Positions 1 through 5,772 of a stretch of DNA of 9,813 bases are shown here, in pieces. Positions within the stretch are counted from its first letter, which is position 1, and each line of letters starts with the position of its first letter. Source of the DNA: Acidobacteriaceae bacterium (lineage in GTDB: Bacteria; Acidobacteriota; Terriglobia; Terriglobales; Acidobacteriaceae); contig PMWR01000414.1 of assembly GCA_003166055.1 (NCBI GenBank), forward strand, positions 1,682-11,494. The letters are read 5' to 3'. The notes under the pieces are model-generated. The model did not search any database. It saw nothing but the letters and a program-made list of their open reading frames with translations, and was not told the origin of the DNA. Both the position numbers and the translations under genes were made by a program.

Positions 1-797
1 GCAAAAATCTCCTCCCGCTCCTTCACCTCCAGGTGAATCTGCGTCGAATCCAGCGGCATCATGAACACCGGCACACCCGACGCCAGCAGCGCCCGCAGCC
101 CCGCCGGATCGCGGCTGATGTTCCACTCCGCATCCGGCGGACGACGCTCGCCGTTGCGCCCGTCATATCCGCGATAGATGCTCCCACCCATCATCACCAC
201 CCGCTTGAGCTTGCGAAACGTCGCCGGATCGCGCTTGATCGCCGCCTCAACATTGTTCAGCGGCCCAATCGCGATCAGCGTAATCTCGCCCGGATGCACC
301 CGAATCTGATCGAACAGAAAGCCGACCGCGTCGGCATGTGTCCTGCCTCCGGCATAGCATGCGTTGTTGGAGTCTGTCCGATTCGTCAGCTTCGCAAGGC
401 ATTGAGCGTCCATCATCCGCGCATATGCAGCCTGTGTAAAGACGTTTTCCGCCTTGGTAGCAGCACCCTCAGCCACGGTGAGATCCCAGCGCCCCACCGC
501 ATCCAAATACCTATCCACTAACCGCGCCCTCAGCTCCGTATCCCCATATGTCGTCGTGACCCCCAGCAACTTCAGCTCCGGGCTCTTCAACACCAACGCC
601 AGCGCAAAAGCATCGTCGATATCGTCCCCGATATCCGTATCCAGAATGACCAACTGCTGCGTTTTTGCCGGCCCCGGCTGCGCGATCAACCTGCTGTCGC
701 CCAACCCCAGCAGCCCGCACCCAATCACCACCCCGGCAACCGCTGCAACCCCGCCAAACTCCGCGCCCCACCGCCTGAACAATCGCAAAATCTTCAT
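1..797 (-). CDS. Exported nucleoside hydrolase (IunH family), 3' part cut off by window edge
   Basis: The reverse strand reads open from ATG at 797 to position 1, giving 265 visible residues and no stop, so the C-terminal part lies outside the window. Residues 50-66 hold the family's N-terminal signature (VILDTDIGDDIDDAFAL), whose Asp cluster binds Ca2+ and ribose in nucleoside hydrolases. Further matches are VTTTYGD (about 80), THADAVG, IAIGPLNN, VVMMGGSIY and AEWNISRDP (near 220). The family hydrolyses the N-glycosidic bond of ribonucleosides to ribose and base. The first ~40 residues form a basic then hydrophobic leader. V-I-G-Cys27 fits a lipobox, so a lipoprotein or a cleaved secreted protein is likely and would mean periplasmic nucleoside salvage. 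The catalytic His expected near residue 240-300 in this family cannot be seen. There is no Shine-Dalgarno; TAGAGT lies 7 nt before ATG. The gene is divergent from the phosphatase gene. Confidence 0.88.
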   Translation of the reverse strand, partial: MKILRLFRRWGAEFGGVAAVAGVVIGCGLLGLGDSRLIAQPGPAKTQQLVILDTDIGDDIDDAFALALVLKSPELKLLGVTTTYGDTELRARLVDRYLDAVGRWDLTVAEGAATKAENVFTQAAYARMMDAQCLAKLTNRTDSNNACYAGGRTHADAVGFLFDQIRVHPGEITLIAIGPLNNVEAAIKRDPATFRKLKRVVMMGGSIYRGYDGRNGERRPPDAEWNISRDPAGLRALLASGVPVFMMPLDSTQIHLEVKEREEIF

Positions 798-919
798 GGA
801 CAACACTCTAAACGGGTTGGCTCCCGCCTGTTCTCTCTTATTCCAGTTGGGCAAACCGCCCCGGCTGCGTTAGCATCAATCCACGTTTCATTCTCGCTCC
901 CCCCACAGGAAACGTGCCC
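798..919. promoter_or_regulatory. Divergent intergenic region between nucleoside hydrolase and phosphatase genes
   Basis: This 122-bp spacer must carry the 5' signals of both divergent genes. On the plus side, AGGA at 907-910 sits 9 nt before ATG 920. That decides for this ATG over the in-frame GTG at 914, which would be only 3 nt from the same AGGA. On the minus side, TAGAGT (805-810) ends 7 nt before ATG 797 and could be a -10 element of a leaderless transcript. I could not find a convincing -35 box for either gene. Confidence 0.4.
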
Positions 920-2950
920 ATGCCGCTGTGTTCGACTTTCCGCCGGTTTGCTTGCCTTGCCCTGGTTGCATCCGCGACCTGGCTGTCCGGCCAATCGTTC
1001 GACCTCGATAAAGGCCGCGAGCCGATCGCTTCTCTCGACGGCCTGTGGCGCTTTCAGCCTGGCGATTCGCCGCTTGCTCCCGCCGCACAGCCCGGCGGTC
1101 CCCACACCCCGCTCTGGGCCCAGCCCGGCTTTGAGGATGCTGCGTGGCCGCTGCTCCTGAGCAGCCGGTCCTGGTCCTCGCAGGGCTATTCGGGCCTGAG
1201 CGGCTTCGCTTGGTATCGCTTCACCGTCACCGTTCCATCTGGAGATCAGCCAACCTCGCTGCTGCTGGCGCCCATTCTCACCTCCTACCGGGTCTATGTC
1301 GATGGCAACCTGGTGGGCGGCTCCGGCAAAATGCCCAGCAGCTTTCCGAATTCCGTCATCAGCTACCACATCTTCCCGCTCACTCAATCCGGCAGCGCCT
1401 CTGAACGCACCGTTCAGGTAGCCATCCGTGTCTGGCATTCGCCTATCTGGGCCAGCTACGTGGGTGGAGGACCGTTCTTCTCAGGCCATCTTGCCGGCGA
1501 TCCGACACTCCTGGAAAAGGAGCAGCACCACCACCAGATTTCCCGCAACATAGCTTATGTCGATGCCTACTCCTACACCATCACCGCGACGCTGGTGGGT
1601 ATCGGGATCCTCTGCCTGTTTTTCTTCCGGCCGGCGGAACTCGAATACCTCTGGTTCGCCCTGATGCTGCTGGCCCAGGCAGCGGATATCGCACTGCTGG
1701 TGGCCAAACAGGTCTTCAGTTTGCCGTCGCTGATTATTTACGACCTTTCCGATGGCGCACTCGTCGCCATCACCATCATCTCTGCCCTGTGCTTCTTCTC
1801 GATCGTCCTCAAGGTCCGCATTGGCCTGCTGGGCCGAATCTTTCTCGCACTGGCAGCTTTCAGTCCCATTCCGGCTGTCCTTTACTGGCCCGGCTGGCTC
1901 GACGGCGCCGCCTCCTCCGCCGTTCAGATCTGCTGCCTGATTCCCGCAATTGCATGGATCCTTTACGTTCTCATTGCGCGCTCCTTGACCGGCAACCTCG
2001 ACGCCCGGCTGCTGCTGATTCCCACCCTCCTCGACCTTGGCTTCTACCTCGCAGACAACGTCGCCATCGTGCTCGGCCAGGCGGGTTGGATCAAAAACCC
2101 CTACATCCTCTCTTCCACGCCGATTCCGATTCCGCCTTTCTCGATGCGGCCCGGCATCCTGTTCCACCTCGTCTTCCTGCTTGCCCTGCTCGTATTCCTC
2201 ATCCGCCGCTTCTCCATGGCCCGGCGCAAAGAAGAGCACATGGCCGGCGAACTCGAGGCTGCTCGCCAGGTGCAACAGATCCTCATGCCCGAGCAACTCG
2301 ACCAGTGCCCCGGCTTCAACGTCGAGAGCATCTATCAGCCCGCTGAACAGGTCGGCGGCGACTTCTATCAGCAGATTGCCTTGACCCAGGGCGGCATGCT
2401 CATCGTGGTCGGAGACGTCAGCGGCAAAGGCCTGCCCGCCGCCATGATGGTTTCCGTGCTGGTGGGCGCCATCCGCGCCGAAGCCGCTCACAGCCCAGAC
2501 CCCACAGGCATGCTCGCCTCGCTCAATGAGCGCATGATGGGCCGCTCCAGCGGCGGCTTCACCACCTGCCTCGCCGCCCACCTCACCGCCGACGGCCTGC
2601 TCACCATGGCCAACGCCGGCCACCTGCCGCCCTACCTCAATGGCGTTGAGATCGAAATCCCCGGCTCCCTCCCGCTGGGCATCTTGCCTCGCGCCGACTA
2701 TGAATCCACGACCGTGCTGTTGCAGCCCGGCGACCGCCTAACCTTCGTCTCCGACGGAGTCGTCGAAGCCCAATCGAAACCCCACGCCAAATCCCAATCC
2801 ACCGCCCTCTTCGGATTCGACCGCACCCGCCAGCTCAGCCTTCGCCCCGCCGCCGAAATTGCCGATGCCGCCCGCCTCTTCGGACAGACCGACGACATCA
2901 CCGTCGTCACCGTCGAATTCTCAGGCATCCCCGCCGCAACGCCTTCTTAA
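920..2950 (+). CDS. 7TM membrane protein with jelly-roll ectodomain and PP2C/SpoIIE phosphatase domain
   Basis: 676 residues from ATG 920. Order of parts: Sec-type signal peptide (about 1-25, ending near LSGQS); a periplasmic region to about 200 with the look of a galactose-binding or GH2-like jelly roll (SLDGLWRF, FEDAAWP, GFAWYRFTVTVP, YRVYVDGNLVG); seven hydrophobic helices between about 212 and 435; a short coiled linker (RRKEEHMAGELEAARQVQQ); and a PP2C-type phosphatase. The metal ligands are present: GGDFY (D481), GDVSGKG (D499), SDG (D612) and TDDIT (D658, D659), along with NAGHLPPYL. SpoIIE-type phosphatases usually dephosphorylate anti-anti-sigma factors in partner switching, so a ligand-sensing, membrane-anchored stress switch is the natural inference. 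No anti-sigma kinase or STAS gene is visible here. The signal sensed is unknown. The domain call is strong; the ectodomain fold is judged from sequence pattern only. Confidence 0.93.
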   Translation: MPLCSTFRRFACLALVASATWLSGQSFDLDKGREPIASLDGLWRFQPGDSPLAPAAQPGGPHTPLWAQPGFEDAAWPLLLSSRSWSSQGYSGLSGFAWYRFTVTVPSGDQPTSLLLAPILTSYRVYVDGNLVGGSGKMPSSFPNSVISYHIFPLTQSGSASERTVQVAIRVWHSPIWASYVGGGPFFSGHLAGDPTLLEKEQHHHQISRNIAYVDAYSYTITATLVGIGILCLFFFRPAELEYLWFALMLLAQAADIALLVAKQVFSLPSLIIYDLSDGALVAITIISALCFFSIVLKVRIGLLGRIFLALAAFSPIPAVLYWPGWLDGAASSAVQICCLIPAIAWILYVLIARSLTGNLDARLLLIPTLLDLGFYLADNVAIVLGQAGWIKNPYILSSTPIPIPPFSMRPGILFHLVFLLALLVFLIRRFSMARRKEEHMAGELEAARQVQQILMPEQLDQCPGFNVESIYQPAEQVGGDFYQQIALTQGGMLIVVGDVSGKGLPAAMMVSVLVGAIRAEAAHSPDPTGMLASLNERMMGRSSGGFTTCLAAHLTADGLLTMANAGHLPPYLNGVEIEIPGSLPLGILPRADYESTTVLLQPGDRLTFVSDGVVEAQSKPHAKSQSTALFGFDRTRQLSLRPAAEIADAARLFGQTDDITVVTVEFSGIPAATPS

Positions 2951-2987
2951 GGCCGTTCACCTCGCAGGTGGCCCGTTCATCACGGTA

Positions 2988-3020
2988 CCAGAGGCTGTGC
3001 CCCGTCGGGGTACCCTCTGG
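2988..3020. repeat. Nested inverted repeat downstream of the phosphatase gene
   Basis: Outer arms CCAGAGG (2988-2994) and CCTCTGG (3014-3020) are exact complements. Inside them CCCCG-T-CGGGG (3000-3010) is a second exact inverted repeat. It lies 37 bp past the phosphatase stop. No T-run follows, so it is not a standard intrinsic terminator, but it could act as an mRNA 3' end stabiliser. Its right half recurs at 9715-9734. Confidence 0.6.
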
Positions 3021-3025
3021 GTCGG
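3006..3025. repeat. 20-bp dispersed repeat, copy 1
   Basis: The 20-mer CGGGGTACCCTCTGGGTCGG is found exactly at 3006-3025 and again at 9715-9734, both in gene-free DNA. Both copies are preceded by GTGCCCC, but the spacer between GTGCCCC and GGGGTAC is 3 nt here and 11 nt in the other copy. Confidence 0.75.
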
Positions 3026-3088
3026 CGGCTTTATCGCAATGAGCGGGAAGGTACAAAGCTCAACAGGTCCCGTTCATCAGGAGCGAAG

Positions 3089-3111
3089 TATGGTGCGCTT
3101 TTTGCGCCATA
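3089..3111. repeat. Hairpin with five-T loop
   Basis: TATGG-tg-CGC (3089-3098) pairs with GCGCCATA (3104-3111) except for a 2-nt bulge, with a TTTTT loop (3099-3103). It is flanked by GAGCGAAG on the left and GGAGTCGAAGGACCTGC on the right. This resembles short intergenic repeats I associate with acidobacterial genomes; that recall was not checked. Confidence 0.45.
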
Positions 3112-3160
3112 CGGAGTCGAAGGACCTGCTTCTGCTCCGAAAGGCCGCGACTTCACTGCT

Positions 3161-3221
3161 TGCTGAAAAACTCCAGCTCGACGTAGATGTGCGAAAGGGC
3201 ACGACTTCAGTCGTGCCGTAA
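3161..3221. repeat. Dispersed hairpin element, copy A
   Basis: The core at 3184-3221 (38 nt) matches 8187-8224 at 37 of 38 positions; the sole difference is A3196 versus G8199. Within it GGCACGACT (3198-3206), TC, and AGTCGTGCC (3209-3217) form a perfect 9-bp inverted repeat. About 23 nt upstream both copies carry TGCTGAAAA, so the unit is about 61 nt long. Size, palindrome and intergenic location fit a REP-like family. Confidence 0.75.
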
Positions 3222-3240
3222 ATTGCCGAAATTGAGAGAA

Positions 3241-3260
3241 GGGGCTTCAGCCCCCGGGGG
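3241..3260 (-). terminator. GC hairpin 3' of rsmD, possible weak terminator
   Basis: GGGGCT-TC-AGCCCC (3241-3254) is a perfect inverted repeat, followed by CCCCCGGGGG (3251-3260), itself a perfect palindrome. Read on the minus strand it begins a few bases after the rsmD stop and is followed by TTCTCTC, a pyrimidine tail with few consecutive T. It could end rsmD transcripts or belong to the repeat element just upstream; both hairpins share the core CTTCAG. Confidence 0.4.
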
Positions 3261-3265
3261 TAAGC

Positions 3266-3844
3266 TCATGGCTCCATAAGCTTATAAAAGCTCAGCGCCG
3301 CATCCCCTTGCTCCAAAAGCCGCATCCGTTCCAACTTGCCATATCGCTCTTCCAGCCGCTCCTCACGCCCCGCTTTGCTGCGATGTTCGGCAATCACCAG
3401 CGCGCCCTCCGCCAGCAGCCCGGCCGCGTCCCCGCCCAGCATTCCAAGCGTAGCCGCATACTCGTCTGCCGCCTCATAAGGTGGATCGAGAAACACTAGG
3501 TCAAACGTCGCCCCACCACCCGAAGCCTTCCGCAGCCACGCCCCCACACTGCCGCTCTGAATCCGGAATCCCGCCGTCAATCCCAGCCGGTCCAGGTTCC
3601 CTCGCAACGCCGCCAGCCCCGCCGGCGCGCGCTCCACAAACACCACGCTCCCCGCTCCCCGGCTCAGCGCCTCAATCCCCACCGCGCCCGATCCAGCATA
3701 AAGATCAACAAACGACGCACCCTCAATTCGCGGCGCCAGCACGTTAAAAAGCGTCTCGCGCAGCCGGTCGCTGGTGGGCCGCGTGGCCAACCCCGCCGGA
3801 GCCTCCAGCTTGCGCGAACGAAACTCCCCCGCAATGATGCGCAT
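3266..3844 (-). CDS. rsmD: 16S rRNA (guanine(966)-N(2))-methyltransferase RsmD
   Basis: 192 residues, the usual length of this family. RsmD is a SAM-dependent enzyme that methylates N2 of G966 in 16S rRNA within assembled or assembling 30S subunits. Visible motifs: the RsmD N-terminal signature MRIIAGEFRSRKL, then RPTSDRLRETLFN (22-34); SAM-binding motif I in VDLYAGSGAVGIEALSRGA (46-64); the acidic residue of motif II in FVERAP (69-74); and catalytic motif IV DPPY (120-123). It starts at ATG 3844, only 46 bp from the divergent S2P-like gene. No Shine-Dalgarno is seen; TATGCT (3853-3858, minus strand) ends 8 nt before the ATG, so a nearly leaderless transcript is possible. It is convergent with the phosphatase gene, with which it has no evident functional link. 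Confidence 0.95.
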   Translation of the reverse strand: MRIIAGEFRSRKLEAPAGLATRPTSDRLRETLFNVLAPRIEGASFVDLYAGSGAVGIEALSRGAGSVVFVERAPAGLAALRGNLDRLGLTAGFRIQSGSVGAWLRKASGGGATFDLVFLDPPYEAADEYAATLGMLGGDAAGLLAEGALVIAEHRSKAGREERLEERYGKLERMRLLEQGDAALSFYKLMEP

Positions 3845-3890
3845 CGCAGTTCAGCATACCGGACCACCTTCCACACGCTACAATCGTCCT
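3845..3890. promoter_or_regulatory. 46-bp divergent promoter region, rsmD / S2P-like gene
   Basis: Two -10-like hexamers face opposite ways: TACAAT (3879-3884, plus) ends 6 nt before ATG 3891, and TATGCT (3853-3858 read on minus) ends 8 nt before ATG 3844. If each has a -35 region at normal spacing, that region falls on or next to the other promoter's -10, so the two polymerases would compete. No good -35 consensus is present on either side, so this rests on the -10 hexamers alone. Confidence 0.4.
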
Positions 3891-4997
3891 ATGCGAGGTT
3901 GGTCAATCCCGCTTGGCCGTTGGATGGGCGTCGAACTGCGCGTCCATGCCTTTTTCCCATTGTTGGCGATCATCTGCCTCGTGCTCAGCGCAAACGACGG
4001 CATCGGCCGCGGCATCGGTCTCTTCCTCGTCGTAGTCGCGGCCGTTGTCGCGCGCGAGTCCATTCGCCTCATCGTGGCCGCGTGGCTGGGTCTTCGCCTT
4101 CGCGCCATCCTGCTGCTCCCCATCGGCGGACTCTACGCCTACGCCAATCCCGAGAGCCAGGAAAATGCAAATCAAGGCACAGGCCAGTTCGCCATGGCCT
4201 TCGCCGGTCCGCTGGCCAACGCGGCCACCGCGCTCACCCTGGCCATTACCTTCCTCGGCGCGGGCGGCGATATCCAACTCTTCAACCCGCCCTTCATCAC
4301 CTCCGCCTATCTGCTCCGCAGCATGGTCTGGATGCAGGTGGGCCTGGCGGTACTTCACCTGGTACCGGCCTATCCTTTGGACTGCGGACGCCTCATTCGC
4401 GGCAGCTTCTTCCGCAAGCACGGTCTCGCGCCCACTGGCCGCGCCGCTGCCGGCCTGGGACAAATCCTCGCCCTGATCGCCATGATCGGCGGCATGGTGC
4501 TTCACAATTACTGGCTCATCATCGCCGGCTTCTTCATCATGATCGGCGCGCAGATTGAAGATCAGGGCGTCTTCTTCCAGTCCGTCGTTGACACCGTCCA
4601 GATGCGCGAAGTCATGCTCACCGATTTCGCCACCCTCTCGCCTTCTGACACCTTGTCTGACGCGCTGGTCCGCTGCGTCCACTCTTTGCAGGAAGACTTC
4701 CCAGTAGTCCGCGGCCTTCAGTTGGTCGGCATCATCTCCCGCCAGCGCATCGTCGACGCCCTGCGCAGCGACGGCAACGGTTATGTGCAATCCGTCATGT
4801 CCCGCGCCTTCCAGGTAGCTCGCCCCGAAGACACGCTCGGAACCACCATCCGCCGCCTCACCGCCGGCCACGGCCTCGCGCTCATCCCAGTCACCGACAG
4901 CGGCCGCGTCGTCGGCATCGTCAGCGTCCAGAACCTGATGAGCTCCATGTCGCTATTAGCCGAGCAACGCCGTTTAGAGCGCGAAGAAGCCAGCTAG
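3891..4997 (+). CDS. Site-2-protease-like (M50) membrane protein with two CBS domains, catalytic motif lost
   Basis: 368 residues from ATG 3891; a longer in-frame start at 3774 would run back through rsmD and is unlikely. The N-terminus (WSIPLGRWMGVELRVHAFF), the LLPIGG segment, AGPLAN in a later helix, and VPAYPLDCGR (159-167) place it in the site-2 protease/M50 family, whose members cut proteins within the membrane. About six hydrophobic segments occupy 15-225. Two CBS domains follow (about 232-295 and 298-355), which in other proteins bind adenine nucleotides. The zinc motif HExxH is replaced by R55-E-S-I-R59, and the NPDG motif is H156..P..D164-C: only Asp164 and Glu56 remain. It is therefore probably not a protease and may be a nucleotide-responsive binding or sequestering partner. 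There is no Shine-Dalgarno; TACAAT lies 6 nt before ATG. The family call is strong; loss of activity is inferred. Confidence 0.88.
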   Translation: MRGWSIPLGRWMGVELRVHAFFPLLAIICLVLSANDGIGRGIGLFLVVVAAVVARESIRLIVAAWLGLRLRAILLLPIGGLYAYANPESQENANQGTGQFAMAFAGPLANAATALTLAITFLGAGGDIQLFNPPFITSAYLLRSMVWMQVGLAVLHLVPAYPLDCGRLIRGSFFRKHGLAPTGRAAAGLGQILALIAMIGGMVLHNYWLIIAGFFIMIGAQIEDQGVFFQSVVDTVQMREVMLTDFATLSPSDTLSDALVRCVHSLQEDFPVVRGLQLVGIISRQRIVDALRSDGNGYVQSVMSRAFQVARPEDTLGTTIRRLTAGHGLALIPVTDSGRVVGIVSVQNLMSSMSLLAEQRRLEREEAS

Positions 4998-5037
4998 CGG
5001 TCACCGGCCGTCCCGAATCAGTCGTAGAATGTTTTGC

Positions 5038-5727
5038 ATGAATCGCGCATCGAGTTTCGCACTTCTGGTATTCCTTGCTTGTCCGTGCCTCGCTCAGAGC
5101 TCGTCAGCAGGTCCGCTCGGTGTCATCGTAAGTCCGCCGAAAAGTGTGCAGGTGCCACCTGATCTTCGGTCGGCAATTCCCGCCAAATCCGTAATCCGCA
5201 TGATCCAACCAACCCAGTTCACCAGCGGCGGCGAGACATTCGTGATCTATGAGCGCGGGAACCAATACGAACCAAACACTCATATCGCGGTGATCAAGAA
5301 CCAAACGCGAGTAGCGGACTTCAATCTCGTCAAGCTTTTCGCCAAAGATGGAGTCGGTGAGACCTATGCACTCTTTCAGTCCGCCCAGTTATCACTCGGG
5401 CCGAGCCGAAAAGGCTTCATCGCCGCGTTCCGAAACATCGGAGATGGCGCAGGTACCCTCTTCGTCCTCATCACAGAAAGCGCAGGAAATTTCGCGGTCT
5501 CATGGCAAGAAGGAGCCGCTCAAGCCCAGTTCCAGGTCCGCCAGGGAGGCGCGTTTCAACTTTGGAACGCGAACGAAGGTGACGAATGCATCTGGTGTCC
5601 GCACCATTACGACGTCACCAACTTCCTCTGGAAGGACGACGCATTGAAGAGGACCTCTCATTTCGAAACGAAGCATCTTCTTTCTCCGTATCAGTACTCA
5701 GAGAAACCAATTCGAATCGTACCCTGA
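5038..5727 (+). CDS. Exported protein of unknown function
   Basis: 229 residues from ATG 5038; ATG 5029 would add three residues. TAGAAT (5025-5030) ends 7 nt before ATG 5038 and overlaps ATG 5029, so the later start fits a leaderless transcript better. The N-terminus MNRASSFALLVFLACPCLAQ is a clear Sec signal peptide with likely cleavage around LAQ-S. I do not recognise the mature part. It is mostly beta-prone and hydrophilic without further membrane segments. A C-terminal cluster, DECIWCPHHYDVTNFLW, has two Cys and two His that could bind a metal or form a disulfide. Sampled lines inside the gene are near 50% GC, against 77% for a line near the end of the preceding gene, which suggests a different history from its neighbours. 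It sits 40 bp after the S2P-like gene and 45 bp before rsmI, all on one strand. Confidence 0.75.
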   Translation: MNRASSFALLVFLACPCLAQSSSAGPLGVIVSPPKSVQVPPDLRSAIPAKSVIRMIQPTQFTSGGETFVIYERGNQYEPNTHIAVIKNQTRVADFNLVKLFAKDGVGETYALFQSAQLSLGPSRKGFIAAFRNIGDGAGTLFVLITESAGNFAVSWQEGAAQAQFQVRQGGAFQLWNANEGDECIWCPHHYDVTNFLWKDDALKRTSHFETKHLLSPYQYSEKPIRIVP

Positions 5728-5749
5728 ACCGTTCCTCGAATCACGGTTC
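5726..5749 (+). repeat. Inverted repeat overlapping the stop codon of the exported protein gene
   Basis: GAACCGT (5726-5732) and ACGGTTC (5743-5749) are exact complements around a 10-nt loop; the left arm includes the last two bases of the TGA stop. No T-run follows, so if it ends transcription it does so weakly. It could instead separate or buffer the transcript ahead of rsmI. Confidence 0.4.
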
Positions 5750-5772
5750 TGCGCGTATCGTTGAATCCAGCC

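Larger units (their letters stand above)
2951..3265. other. Convergent, hairpin-rich intergenic region
   Basis: This gap lies between the 3' ends of the phosphatase gene (plus) and rsmD (minus). It contains no convincing gene. A 120-residue reading frame starting inside the phosphatase gene runs through it, but its sequence follows the repeats rather than any protein pattern. The stretch is a chain of short inverted repeats: a nested stem at 2988-3020, a T-loop hairpin at 3089-3111, the dispersed element at 3161-3221 and a GC hairpin at 3241-3254. The motif CCCGTTCATCA appears twice (from about 2972 and 3069), which suggests layered insertion of small repeats. Confidence 0.7.

Noticed and set aside
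794..1438. 214-residue minus-strand frame near the nucleoside hydrolase start
   Set aside because: Antisense to the phosphatase ectodomain; the true minus-strand gene here starts at 797 in a different reading frame with clear family motifs.
1481..2623. 380-residue minus-strand open frame
   Set aside because: Antisense to the phosphatase gene in high-GC DNA; composition is dominated by Gly, Ala, Glu and His with no domain pattern, while the plus strand shows clear PP2C motifs.
2859..3221. 120-residue plus-strand frame after the phosphatase gene
   Set aside because: Begins inside the phosphatase gene in another frame and then follows intergenic repeats; its C-terminus is just the dispersed hairpin element translated.
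3161..3260. Intrinsic terminator pair for the phosphatase gene
   Set aside because: Stems are strong but no T-run follows on the plus strand, and the same element occurs at 8163-8224 away from a plus-strand gene end, so a dispersed repeat explains it better.
3903..4871. 322-residue minus-strand open frame
   Set aside because: Mirror of the S2P-like gene; low-complexity Asp/Glu/Ala-rich translation without motifs.
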